Shown piece by piece: positions 52,201 through 60,647 of a stretch of 64,000 bases of DNA. Below the pieces are notes generated by a model that had not been told where the DNA came from, did no database searches, and worked only from the letters and a program-made list of their open reading frames with translations. A program made the position numbers and the translations under genes. The stretch's first letter is position 1. Each line of letters starts with the position of its first letter. Origin of the DNA: Nocardioides soli (lineage in GTDB: Bacteria; Actinomycetota; Actinomycetes; Propionibacteriales; Nocardioidaceae); assembly GCF_014191495.1 (NCBI RefSeq), contig NZ_JACHWR010000003.1, forward strand, positions 558,501 to 622,500. The letters run 5' to 3'.

Positions 52201-55200
52201 AGCGGTTTCGTCGCGGAGGGTGCGGAGTGCCCCACCTCGGGCGGCACGTCGGCCATCGTGACGACCTCGGGCAACGCCATCCACGCCGAGCTGCCCGGCC
52301 CCACGTCGCCGGACGCAGGGCAGGAGGGCTGCTTCCGGCTGACCTTCGACGCCGTGGTCGAGGACGCCGCCGACGACCCGGGCGAGCCCCTCAACCGCCG
52401 GCCCGACTCGGTCATCAACGCCACCGACCTGACCTACAGCTTCGACAACGGCTCCGGCCCCGTTGCCGGCTCGGCGCACGCCGAGGTGAGCACCCAGCTC
52501 GTCGAGCCCGACATCGCCATCGACAAGGTGGCCGGTGCGAGCACGACGGTGCTGCCCGGCGCGGATGTGCCCTACACGATCGTGGTCACCAACCGGGCCG
52601 GCAGCGCGGTCTCGACCGCGCACGACCCGGTCGTGGTCGACGACTTCGACCAGGGGAGGGTCGCCTCCGTCAGCGGCGTCGGCAACGGCGGCGTGGTCGA
52701 CATGGCCGCGGGCACGATCACCTGGAGCCTCGCCGACCTCGCCCCCGGCGCGTCGGTCACGCTCACCTACACGGTGCGGCTCGCGAGCCCGCTGGACGCC
52801 AGCGCGACGATCGCGAACACCGCCGAGGCGACGACGACGTCGCTGGCCGGTGCGAGCGGCGCGGAGCGGTCGGGCCGGGACCCCGGCGCGTCGGCCTGTT
52901 CGCCGTCGACCTGCCCGGGCTACCAGGCCACCGACGGCGCCAGCGTCACGGTTGCCGGCCCGATCTTCACCAAGACCACGACGACGCCGCGGACCACGCC
53001 CGGCGGCATCGCGACGTACACGCTGCGGGCGGAGTTCCCCCGCGGCCTGAACTTCGGCCAGACGACCATCACCGACGACCTCGCGGGCGACCGCACGGCG
53101 TACGTCCGCACCGTGTCGGCCGACTGCACGAACTGCAGCCTGGCGAACCTGACCGCCTTCGTGCGGCCCGAGGACGCCGACCCGCCGGCGACCGACCCGC
53201 CGGTCTGGGACCTGGGCGTGGTCGGGGCCTACCGGTTCACGCGCACCTGGACGATCACGTTCGAGGCCCGGACCCTCGACCTACCCGCGAACGTCGACGG
53301 CGCCACCGTGCACAACACGGCCGACCTGGACTACGCGACGGGCACCCTCTCCGACGCAGCCGACGTGCCGGTCGCCGAGCCTTCCGTGACGATCACCAAG
53401 CAGGTCGAGACCGATATCGACCCCGGCCCGGCCGACACGGCGCGCGGCAAGGTCGGCGGCACCGTCACCTACCACGTGTCGGTGACCAACGACAGCGACT
53501 GGACGGCGTACGACGTGGCCGTCGTCGACGAGCCGGACACCGGCGAGACCGACGGCTGCACGACCGGCACGCCGCGGGTCGCCGTACCGGCCGGCGGCAT
53601 CGCCGACGGGACGAGTTGGGCGGTCACCGACGACGCGCTGGGCGCGGGCGACGCCTGTCTCGGCTTCACGGTTCCGGTGATCCTGCCGGGTGCGACCGTC
53701 GAGATCACCTACACCCTCGACGTCCCCGCGACCTTCCCGGTCGGCGACATCGGGCCCGGACCGGAGCTCGTCAACCGGGCCGACGTGACGGGGTTCTTCG
53801 GTCTCACCGAGGCCGACCGTGCCGGCAACGACGAGGCCCGCAGCTACGACGGGCCCGCCGACACGGCGGCGGTCAACCTCGACGGCGGCGAGCTGGGCAA
53901 CCTGGTCTGGCTCGACGTCGACGGCGACGGCAACGGGCCGGACACCCCGGGTGCCGGCGCCGACCCGGGCGAGCCCGGCATCCCCGGCGTCGACGTGACC
54001 GTCACGTGGTTCGGCCCCGACGGCGTGGTCGGTGGCGGGGACGACGAGGTCTACGACCGCACCACGGACGCGGACGGCCGGTGGCTGACCAACAACACGA
54101 CCAGCCCGCCGACCCTGCTGCCGGCCGGCACGTTCCGCGTCGACATCGACACCACGACGCTGCCACCGGGCCTGACGAACAGCTTCGACCCCGACGGCGG
54201 TGCCGACAGCACGTCGGAGGTGACCTTGGCCGAGGGAGCCGAGGACCTCGACCAGGACTTCGGGTACGCCGGCACCCAGAGCCTCGGCGACCGGGTCTGG
54301 CTCGACCTCACCCGTGACGGCGCACAGGACCCCGCTGAGCCGGGGCTCAACGGGGTCGGCGTGAGTGTCACCTGGGCCGGGTTCGACGGCGACCTCGGGA
54401 CCGCCGACGACATCGCCGACTACGGCACCGCGACCACCAGTGGCGACGGCGACTACACCGTCGACGGCCTGCCGACCGGGCGGTTCGAGGTCACCGTCGG
54501 CGGGCCGTTCCCGGTGGGTGGCCTGACCGAGACCTACGACCTCGACGACGGCACGACCGACCCCGACGGCGTCGCCGTGCGCGACCTGGGCGCGGGCGAC
54601 GACGCCACCGACGTCGACTTCGGGTACGGCGGCACCAACAGCGTCGGCGACACGGTCTTCCTCGACACCGACGGCGACGGCGACCAGGACCTAGGCGACC
54701 CCGGTCTCGCCGGCGTCGAGCTCGACGTCACGTGGTGGGGCCTCGACGGCGCCTTCGGGGGAGGCGACGACGTCACGGTCACCCGGACCACCGCCGCGGA
54801 CGGGACGTACCTCGTCGAGGGCATCCCGAACGGCGACGTCCGCGTCGACGTCGTCACGGGATCGCTGCCCGGCGGGCTGAGGCAGACCTTCGACCCCGAC
54901 GGCACGCTCGACGACTCGACCGTGCGACAGCTCGTCGGGCCCGGCGATGAGGACCTCGACGCCGACTTCGGCTACACCGGCACCCACGAGATCGGCGACC
55001 TGGTCTGGCTCGACGTCAACGGTGACGGCGACGGCCCGCGCACCCCGGGTGCCGGCACCGAGCCCGGTGTCCCCGGGCAGCGGGTCCGCGTCGTCTGGGC
55101 GGGGGTCGACGGTGCCCTCGAGACCGCCGACGACGTCGTGCTGGGCACGCAGCAGACCGGTGCCGACGGCGGGTGGAGCCAGCCGCGAGTGCCGTCGGGC

Positions 55201-56877
55201 GTCGTGCGCGCCACGCTCCTCGGCGCTCCCGCCGACCGGATGCGCGTCAGCTACGACCGGGAGGGCGCCCTGGACGGGGTCGGGATCGCGACCGTCACCG
55301 GCGACGACCTCGACTTCGACTTCGGGCTCGCCGGCACCGGCTCGATCGGCGACACGGTGTGGCTGGACTTCGACGAGGACGGGACGGTCGACGCGGGAGA
55401 GCCGCGGCTCCCGGACGTCGACATCCACCCGACCTGGGCCGGCTTCGACGGCAACTTCGGCACCGCGGACGACGTCGACTACGGCACGCGGACCACCGAC
55501 GCGCAGGGCGAGTACGTCGTGGCGAACCTCCCGCCCGGCCGCTACCGGGTCACCGTGGTCGCCGCGACCCTGCCGGCCGGCGTGCGCGCGGTCTACGACC
55601 TCGACGGCGGCGGCGACGGCACCGCCGTGCGCGTCCTCGACCGGGCCGAGGCCGCCCGCGACGTCGACTTCGGGTACGCCGGCACCGGCTCGATCGGCGA
55701 CTTCGTGTGGTGGGACCTCGACGGCGACGGCGTCCAGGACCCGACCGAGCCCGGCCTCGCCGACGTCGGCGTCACGCTCGACTGGGCCGGCTTCGACGGC
55801 GCGTTCGGCACCGCCGACGACGCGCGGCTCAGGCAGCCGACCGAGGGCAAGGGCGGTTACCTCTTCACCGGGCTGCCCGCGGGCGGCTACCGGGTGACGA
55901 TCGCGAAGGCGGACCTGCCGAGCGGCGTACGCGCGACGGCCGACCCCGACGGCGGCGGCGACTCGGCGTCCGCCCTGACGCTCGCGGGCGGGGAGAGCAA
56001 TCTCGCCCAGGACTTCGGCTACGTCGGCGACTCCGCGATCGGCGACCTGGTCTGGCGCGACGTCGACCTCGACGGCACCCGGCAGGCCGACGAGGTGGCC
56101 CTCGGCGGCATCGGGATCACGGTCACCTACCTAGGTCCCGACGGTGTCGAGGGCGGCGGCGACGACGTCTCGATCCGGCAGACGACCGGCCGCCCGCCGA
56201 CGACGGCGCCGCGTGCCGCCCGTGGTGGCGCGCCGACCGGCGACGACCCGTACTACCGCGTCGACGGCCTCGCCCCCGGCAGGTACGTCGTGGCGCTCGA
56301 CGGCGCCACGGTGCAGGCGCCCGACGCGCCGGTCTCGGACCTCGACGGCGGCGACCCGACGGTGACCCGGCTGACGCTCACCTCGACGTCGCAGCTCGAC
56401 GCCGACTTCGCGGTGTTCCGCAACGACGAGCCGACCTTCGACGGCGACGGTGCCGCGGGCGCCGGCATCTCGGTCGCGTGCGACGGCCGCGTCGTGATCG
56501 ACCCGTTCGCGTTCGTCAGCGACCCCAACGGCGACGAGCTGCACATCGTCACGGGCTCGATCGAGGTCCCCGCCGACGTCACCGTCGAGAGCACCGACCA
56601 CGGCAGGCTGCGGATCGGCACCACCGGCGACGACGACTTCACGGTCCGCTACCGGGTCGCCGACGGTCGGGGCGGCACCGTCACGGTGCGTATCCCGATC
56701 GAGGTCTCGACGAGCTGTGCCGACGGTGGCACCGACGACGGGGACGACGGCGGCGGGATCCCGCTGCCCGGCACCGGCGCCGACGTGCCGCCCTGGCTGT
56801 TCGGCCTCGGCCTCGGTCTGCTGCTGGCGGGCGCGGTCGCCGTCGGGCTGGGACTCCGCCGCCGCGAGCACGGCTGA
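49288..56877 (+). CDS. Giant LPXTG-anchored surface protein with DUF11 and SdrD B-like repeats
   Basis: 2,529 aa. Signal peptide (basic start, core WTGLLLLATILAVVPLP, cleavage near ADA). Residues ~60-1530 hold many DUF11-type domains (VVTFENTGDQPAYNLAFSV, TYAVSVANDGERDATNAVVW, PYTIVVTNRAGSA). Seven SdrD B-like repeats follow from ~1535, each opening like IGDLVWLDVNGDGDG or VGDTVFLDTDGDGDQ, with Asp-rich calcium loops, to ~2375. Then a cadherin/VCBS-like domain (VVIDPFAFVSDPNGDELHIV). The end is the sorting signal LPGTG (residue 2493), a membrane segment (WLFGLGLGLLLAGAVAVGLG) and RRREHG. ATG 49288 is preferred; ATG 49267 is in frame. Probably a long stalk or adhesin attached by the divergent class E sortase. 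Confidence 0.9.
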   Translation: MTDPREGVRVVRAHPWSSLPAWTGLLLLATILAVVPLPQGLTPRADAAAVLSVSQDIPGETLIGGETPVVVTFENTGDQPAYNLAFSVRVPVGVTLSSADQPPSRTVVETDGAGTPTGTVYLWENVVDIAAGSVFHFRYALQHEVGTGSGQWQVNDTIDAPVDAYFSTAEATVPTFPDPGTADPVEVDPPTGAGIVAAPSAAGATTLVPVLLTKAEPSPEGELLRGVHDHQTVYTLTLETGTQGGVEIGLVEDWIPAGLEFLGCGDVDNSAGEEYPGSGPLTQGNVLPPAECPAPVTVETVDSGLPAGLAPGVYTHVVWDVGDTLGASATAQISYVAGIPQRKNTMTWPGATPGTGGAQAANLDNNTGALTTQVGDGEVYVNQAQVDTTFGGQASVVTDTESVQAVDVSEQKYVDTPTIAQGGISTWTIQLQTSEYVVAGGVGSPVVRDTTPDGTCPIDTAATACTGETAPPPSLAYDLYEYDGSTGRTSLRWDLPDGRFGPNESGQITFSTEALTAYHNGNPVSANDTWTNTTDLDADVTTFDQRGPSNPLGHDTNAVTDDSSATQSGTAVTFTKDVGIPTPGQQCGDGRLVRWHPSFAAGVGPGDRVCFRLTATAPDFLDTRDVSMVDFLPLGFNYETSMPGPDNEVPEANIANPQVTPPSPTQAQQRVDFTLIPGEVVQPAQTAQAIIQAVFVAADPPDLGTNGTTITNSARYSFQNTNGEVFVNPDDASVGFVEAHLSLTKGISGLNSTTYDPPVDPLRDVVEGDAVTYAVSVANDGERDATNAVVWDLLPQGTGGVPDATCAQISSIDHGGACSGGRITWSGLDLAAGQTTVLHYTWTLPSGAVPLAAQWTNHAGVVEYQSATNIGTSFTYVPRNNIDPGREDDANTDRADDTANVYSPGIVLTKTRSTGVAEAGNAGSNQATIGETIHYTIETRQPGGTTAQDYVLDDTLVGRGQTLVPGSVDANSGFVAEGAECPTSGGTSAIVTTSGNAIHAELPGPTSPDAGQEGCFRLTFDAVVEDAADDPGEPLNRRPDSVINATDLTYSFDNGSGPVAGSAHAEVSTQLVEPDIAIDKVAGASTTVLPGADVPYTIVVTNRAGSAVSTAHDPVVVDDFDQGRVASVSGVGNGGVVDMAAGTITWSLADLAPGASVTLTYTVRLASPLDASATIANTAEATTTSLAGASGAERSGRDPGASACSPSTCPGYQATDGASVTVAGPIFTKTTTTPRTTPGGIATYTLRAEFPRGLNFGQTTITDDLAGDRTAYVRTVSADCTNCSLANLTAFVRPEDADPPATDPPVWDLGVVGAYRFTRTWTITFEARTLDLPANVDGATVHNTADLDYATGTLSDAADVPVAEPSVTITKQVETDIDPGPADTARGKVGGTVTYHVSVTNDSDWTAYDVAVVDEPDTGETDGCTTGTPRVAVPAGGIADGTSWAVTDDALGAGDACLGFTVPVILPGATVEITYTLDVPATFPVGDIGPGPELVNRADVTGFFGLTEADRAGNDEARSYDGPADTAAVNLDGGELGNLVWLDVDGDGNGPDTPGAGADPGEPGIPGVDVTVTWFGPDGVVGGGDDEVYDRTTDADGRWLTNNTTSPPTLLPAGTFRVDIDTTTLPPGLTNSFDPDGGADSTSEVTLAEGAEDLDQDFGYAGTQSLGDRVWLDLTRDGAQDPAEPGLNGVGVSVTWAGFDGDLGTADDIADYGTATTSGDGDYTVDGLPTGRFEVTVGGPFPVGGLTETYDLDDGTTDPDGVAVRDLGAGDDATDVDFGYGGTNSVGDTVFLDTDGDGDQDLGDPGLAGVELDVTWWGLDGAFGGGDDVTVTRTTAADGTYLVEGIPNGDVRVDVVTGSLPGGLRQTFDPDGTLDDSTVRQLVGPGDEDLDADFGYTGTHEIGDLVWLDVNGDGDGPRTPGAGTEPGVPGQRVRVVWAGVDGALETADDVVLGTQQTGADGGWSQPRVPSGVVRATLLGAPADRMRVSYDREGALDGVGIATVTGDDLDFDFGLAGTGSIGDTVWLDFDEDGTVDAGEPRLPDVDIHPTWAGFDGNFGTADDVDYGTRTTDAQGEYVVANLPPGRYRVTVVAATLPAGVRAVYDLDGGGDGTAVRVLDRAEAARDVDFGYAGTGSIGDFVWWDLDGDGVQDPTEPGLADVGVTLDWAGFDGAFGTADDARLRQPTEGKGGYLFTGLPAGGYRVTIAKADLPSGVRATADPDGGGDSASALTLAGGESNLAQDFGYVGDSAIGDLVWRDVDLDGTRQADEVALGGIGITVTYLGPDGVEGGGDDVSIRQTTGRPPTTAPRAARGGAPTGDDPYYRVDGLAPGRYVVALDGATVQAPDAPVSDLDGGDPTVTRLTLTSTSQLDADFAVFRNDEPTFDGDGAAGAGISVACDGRVVIDPFAFVSDPNGDELHIVTGSIEVPADVTVESTDHGRLRIGTTGDDDFTVRYRVADGRGGTVTVRIPIEVSTSCADGGTDDGDDGGGIPLPGTGADVPPWLFGLGLGLLLAGAVAVGLGLRRREHG

Positions 56878-56885
56878 CCCGCTGA

Positions 56886-56919
56886 CGGTGGTTGCGCTAG
56901 CAGCGGCCTCGAAACCGCC
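56886..56919. repeat. Degenerate copy of the GGTGGTTTCGAGGCTCG repeat
   Basis: CGGTGGTTGCGCTAGCAGCGGCCTCGAAACCGCC keeps both ends of the reverse-oriented module (CGGTGGTTG and CTCGAAACC) but the middle has decayed. Confidence 0.6.
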
Positions 56920-56930
56920 GCCCACCTGGC

Positions 56931-56982
56931 AGCCGAAACCCGCACGACACGCCGGTGATCCACGGCGTGTCGTGCGGGTTTC
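56931..56982. terminator. Long hairpin repeat, copy B, between convergent genes
   Basis: GAAACCCGCACGACACGCCG (56935-56954) pairs perfectly with 56963-56982 (20 bp, 8-nt loop). It shares the AGCCGAAACCCGC start and most of the stem with the element at 12551-12600. It lies between the 3' ends of the giant surface-protein gene and the minus-strand SulP gene, suited to bidirectional termination. Confidence 0.7.
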
Positions 56983-57086
56983 ACCGGCCAGCCGCCGAAA
57001 ACCCACAGGGCCGGGAGCCGCTGCAAACCGTCGCGAACCTTCGGTGGAGGCGTGCGGCCCAGACCTGGCGGCGGGCGCGGGCGCCG

Positions 57087-58748
57087 TCAGCCGGAGCGCG
57101 CGCGGCTGACGGCCTCGTCGACGTCGTGGCAGAGGCCACCCCGCTCGGCGAAGTCGGCGAACCACGCGGAGTGCCGGGCCGCCCGGACGGAGCGCTCCGG
57201 CAGCCCGGCGATGAGCAGGTCGATGCCCTCGCGGTCGAGGTCGGTCGCGAGCCCCTCGATCACGTCGAGGAACGGCATCGTCACCCAGCTCACCTCGAGC
57301 GCCTCCAGCACCACCGCACGTGGTCGTGCGGCGAGGGCGGCCGCGAACACCGCGTCCTGGGTGGGGCGGGCGTTGCCCGTGTAGAGCGGTCCGCCGACGT
57401 GGAGCAGCAGCAGGTCGTCGTACGCCGGCACGGCGACCCCGGCCTCGGGCGGGACGAGCGTCCAGCCGCCGCCCGGGCGCGGATAGAGCGGCCGGGACTG
57501 GTCGCGGCTGACGGCCCGGAGCACCAGCACCAGCGTCAGCGCGACGCCGAGCCCGACCGCGACCAGCAGCCCCGCGGTGAGCCCGACCACGGCGGTGCCG
57601 GCCGCCACCCAGAACTCGCCGCGGTCGACCCGGCGCAGCCGCACGAAGTCGGGTGGCGAGACCAGTCCGAGCACGGCGACCAGCACCATCGCGGCGAGGA
57701 TCGCCTGGGGCAGGTCGTCGAGAACCGGCCCCAGGAAGAGCGCCACCAGCACCGCGAGCACGGCGGTGGTGAGGCCGGCGAGCTGCGAGCGGGCGCCGGC
57801 CCGCTGGTTGACCGCGCTCTGGGAGAAGCCTCCGGCGGGCGGCAGGCACTGGCTCAGGCCCCCGGCCAGCGCGGCGACGCCGTTGGCCAGCAGCTCCTGG
57901 TCGCTGTCGATGGGTGGCTCGTTGCGCTCCCGCTGCGCCCGGGCGACCAGCACGGTCTCCATGAAGGCCATCACCGCGATCGCGAGCGCGCCCGGCACCA
58001 GCGCGCCGACGTCTCCCCACATCGGCATGGTGGGGGTCGGCAGGCCCGAGGGCACTTCGGCGATCAGCGCGAGACCATGCTCCTCGACGTCGGTCAGCGC
58101 CACGAGCAGGATCGCCCCGACCACCACGACCAGGGGACCCGGCACCTGAGGCGCGACGCGCCGCAGCAGATACAGCGTGCCCACCGCGATCGCCGAGACG
58201 ACGACCGTCGTGAGGTCGGCCTCGTCGAGCTTCGACAGGGTGTCGGCGAGCTTGTCGAAGAAGCCGCCCCCGCCGTCGTCGCCGCTCACCCCCAGCAGGG
58301 TCGGCAGCTGGGTCACGGCCACGGTCAGCCCGACCCCGGTCTTGACGCCGACCATCGTCGCCGGACTGATCTGCTCGACCAGGGAGCCGAGCCGGAAGAG
58401 CCGCATCGCGAGCAGCGCGACCCCGACCAGCACCGTCAGCGTGAAGGCGTCGCGGAGCGTCTCGTCGGCGGACCGCTGGTCGGGCAGCACGCTCAGCGTT
58501 GAGGCCGTGAGGATGGCGATCGTCGACGTGGTCGAGATGCTCAGCGACCGGGAGCCGCCCAGCAGCGCGTAGACCAGCATCGGCAGCATGCACGTGTAGA
58601 GGCCGACCTCGACCGGCAGCCCCGCGATCGTCGCGTACGCCATCGCCTGGGGGATCACGACGGTGCCCGCCGCGACGCCCGCCAGTACGTCGTACCGGAC
58701 CCGCCCGCGGCCGTAGCCGTGGAGCGTCGGGAGGAGCCAGGCGGGCAC
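57087..58748 (-). CDS. SulP family anion transporter with STAS domain
   Basis: 553 aa. Sulfate_transp core: VRYDVLAGVAAGTVVIPQAM, AYATIAGLPVEVGLYTCMLP, SISTTSTIAILTAS, MVGVKTGVGLTVAVTQLPTL, ALAIAVMAFMETVLVARAQR, and a NGVAALAGGLSQCLPPAGGF segment. The C-terminal STAS region (~445-553) ends FADFAERGGLCHDVDEAVSR; the usual DxSG phospho-site region reads EALEVSWVTM, so the regulatory Ser is in a different context. Start GTG 58748. Substrate may be sulfate, bicarbonate or a dicarboxylate. It is divergent from a second SulP gene across 141 bp containing a shared palindrome. Confidence 0.87.
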   Translation of the reverse strand: MPAWLLPTLHGYGRGRVRYDVLAGVAAGTVVIPQAMAYATIAGLPVEVGLYTCMLPMLVYALLGGSRSLSISTTSTIAILTASTLSVLPDQRSADETLRDAFTLTVLVGVALLAMRLFRLGSLVEQISPATMVGVKTGVGLTVAVTQLPTLLGVSGDDGGGGFFDKLADTLSKLDEADLTTVVVSAIAVGTLYLLRRVAPQVPGPLVVVVGAILLVALTDVEEHGLALIAEVPSGLPTPTMPMWGDVGALVPGALAIAVMAFMETVLVARAQRERNEPPIDSDQELLANGVAALAGGLSQCLPPAGGFSQSAVNQRAGARSQLAGLTTAVLAVLVALFLGPVLDDLPQAILAAMVLVAVLGLVSPPDFVRLRRVDRGEFWVAAGTAVVGLTAGLLVAVGLGVALTLVLVLRAVSRDQSRPLYPRPGGGWTLVPPEAGVAVPAYDDLLLLHVGGPLYTGNARPTQDAVFAAALAARPRAVVLEALEVSWVTMPFLDVIEGLATDLDREGIDLLIAGLPERSVRAARHSAWFADFAERGGLCHDVDEAVSRARSG

Positions 58749-58775
58749 GCCTCACCCAAACGTGACGGGGCCTGC

Positions 58776-58804
58776 GGCGCCTCACCCGCATCGGGTGAGG
58801 CGCC
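58776..58804. promoter_or_regulatory. TCACCC-N5-GGGTGA palindrome, site 3 (between divergent SulP genes)
   Basis: TCACCC GCATC GGGTGA at 58782-58798, extended to a perfect 13-bp stem GGCGCCTCACCCG (58776-58788) with CGGGTGAGGCGCC (58792-58804). CAGGCT at 58821-58826, 22 bp downstream, is the -10-like element toward the plus-strand SulP. A half-site CCTCACCC also abuts the minus-strand SulP start (58750-58757). Confidence 0.65.
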
Positions 58805-58889
58805 CGCGCCGCCGGACCCACAGGCTGGACGCTCCCGGCGGGACGGCCGCGCGGCGGCCGGACCAGTGATCCAGGAGTACCAGGAGACG

Positions 58890-60647
58890 ATGGCTGCTAC
58901 CAGCGCTCACCCGGCTCGCCTCTTCACGTCGCTGGGCGGCTACCGGCGGTCGTGGCTGCGCGGCGACGTCGTCGCCGGGCTGACCGTCTGGGCGGTGCTG
59001 GTGCCGGAGTCGCTCGCCTACGCGACGATCGCGGGCGTCTCGCCGGTGGTCGGCCTCTATGCGGCGGTGCCGGCCCTGCTGCTGTACGCCGTGTTCGGGA
59101 GCTCGCGGCAGCTGGTGGTGGCGACCATGTCCGGCACCGCGGCGCTGTCGGCCTCGGTGGTGGCGGACGCCGCGACGCCGGGCACCGAGGCCTTCGTCGT
59201 GACCACCGCGGCACTCGCCGTGGTGGTCGGCCTGCTGGGCATCGTGGCGGGCCTGTGCCGGATGGGTTTCCTCGCGTCGTTCATCTCCGAGCCGGTGCTC
59301 AAGGGCTTCATCGTCGGCCTGGCGCTGACGATTATCATCGGCCAGGTGCCCGCGCTGCTGGGCATCGACAAGCCTGCCGGAGACTTCTTCGAGAAGCTGT
59401 GGGGCATCCTCGCCGAGCTCTCGAGCGTCGACGGGCTCACCGTCCTCGTCGGCGGCTCGGCCCTGGTGGCGATCCTGCTCCTCAAGCGGCTGCTACCCCT
59501 GGTGCCGGCGTCGCTCGTGGCCGTGCTGGCCGGCATCGCGGCGGTCGCGATCTTCGGTCTCGACGACCACGGCGTCGCTGTGGTCGGCTCCATCGAGGCC
59601 GGCCTGCCCGCGGTCGGGCTGCCCGACCTGGGCCTGCGGGACTACCTGGACCTCGTCGGGCCCGCCGCCGGCGTCCTGCTGATCGGGTTCGCCGAGGGCC
59701 TGGGCGCCGCGAAGACGTACGCCGTCCGCGAGGGTTACGAGATCGACGCGAACGCCGAGCTCATCGGCATGGGCACCGCGAACGTCGGCTCCGGTCTCGC
59801 GAGCGGCATGATCGTCAACGGCAGCCTCTCGAAGACGGCGGTCAACGGCGCCGCGGGCGCCAAGTCCCAGGTGTCCGGCATCACGGTGGCGCTCCTGACC
59901 CTGGTCACGCTGCTGTTCCTGACCGGACTGTTCGAGCAGCTGCCCGAAGCGGTCCTCGCGGCCGTGGTGATCGCCGCGGTCATCGAGCTCGTCGACATCG
60001 CCTCGCTGCGCCGGCTCTACGGAGTGTGGACCGGGCCGCTCGGCAGGATCTACCACGTCACGGCGCGCGTCGACTTCATCGCGGCCGTCACGACCATGGT
60101 CGGAGTCCTCGTCTTCGACACCCTGCCCGGCCTCTTCATCGGCATCGCGGTGTCGCTGCTGACCCTGCTCTACCGGTCGTCGCGACCGCACGTCGCCCGG
60201 CTGGCCCGGGACCCCGGCCCCCCGCCGACCTGGGTCGACCTGGCGCGGCGGCCCGAGCTGGCCGCCGACGAGGAGCTCGTGGTGGTGCGGGTCGAGGCGG
60301 GGCTCTACTTCGCCAACGCCGACGTCGTCCGCGACGCCATCACCGGCATGGTGGGTCCGCGGACCCGGACCGTCGTCCTGGACGCCGAGACCGTGCCGAC
60401 CATCGACGTGTCCGGTGCGTCCATGCTCGCGACGCTCCGGACCGACCTGGAGCGCCGAGGCGTCGCACTACTGATCGCCAAGAGCATCGGCCAGGTCCGC
60501 GACGTCGTGTCGGCGGCGGAGTCCGTCGACGTCATCGCCGGGCGCTACCCCAGCGTCGACGCGGCCGTGGCCGCGGCGCGGACCGCTGAGACCGCTCAGC
60601 AGCACGAAGACCCTCCCGAACCGGGGGAGAGGAAGGAACGAGGATGA
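58890..60647 (+). CDS. SulP family anion transporter with STAS domain (second copy)
   Basis: 585 aa from ATG 58890, with CAGGAG just upstream. N-terminal transporter landmarks: YRRSWLRGDVVAGLTVWAVL, VPESLAYATIAGVSPVVGLY, VATMSGTAALSASVVAD, FISEPVLKGFIVGLALTIII, LIGFAEGLGAAKTYAVREGY, and NVGSGLASGMIVNGSLSKTA. The STAS domain (~490-570) has VVVRVEAGLYFANADVVRDA and VVLDAETVPTIDVSGASML, with the canonical DVSG. It differs clearly from the divergent copy, so they are not recent duplicates. The stop overlaps the Sap-family gene (ATGA). Confidence 0.88.
   Translation: MAATSAHPARLFTSLGGYRRSWLRGDVVAGLTVWAVLVPESLAYATIAGVSPVVGLYAAVPALLLYAVFGSSRQLVVATMSGTAALSASVVADAATPGTEAFVVTTAALAVVVGLLGIVAGLCRMGFLASFISEPVLKGFIVGLALTIIIGQVPALLGIDKPAGDFFEKLWGILAELSSVDGLTVLVGGSALVAILLLKRLLPLVPASLVAVLAGIAAVAIFGLDDHGVAVVGSIEAGLPAVGLPDLGLRDYLDLVGPAAGVLLIGFAEGLGAAKTYAVREGYEIDANAELIGMGTANVGSGLASGMIVNGSLSKTAVNGAAGAKSQVSGITVALLTLVTLLFLTGLFEQLPEAVLAAVVIAAVIELVDIASLRRLYGVWTGPLGRIYHVTARVDFIAAVTTMVGVLVFDTLPGLFIGIAVSLLTLLYRSSRPHVARLARDPGPPPTWVDLARRPELAADEELVVVRVEAGLYFANADVVRDAITGMVGPRTRTVVLDAETVPTIDVSGASMLATLRTDLERRGVALLIAKSIGQVRDVVSAAESVDVIAGRYPSVDAAVAAARTAETAQQHEDPPEPGERKERG

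Noticed and set aside
49093..52623. N-terminal extension of the sortase frame over 3.5 kb
   Set aside because: The extension is the complement of the LPGTG protein gene. The sortase has its own start with GGAG and a proper membrane segment right after it.
53889..56420. CRISPR-like or microsatellite array from regularly repeated DNA
   Set aside because: The repetition is at protein level, seven SdrD B-like domains of ~116-130 residues in a continuous reading frame, with divergent DNA between copies.
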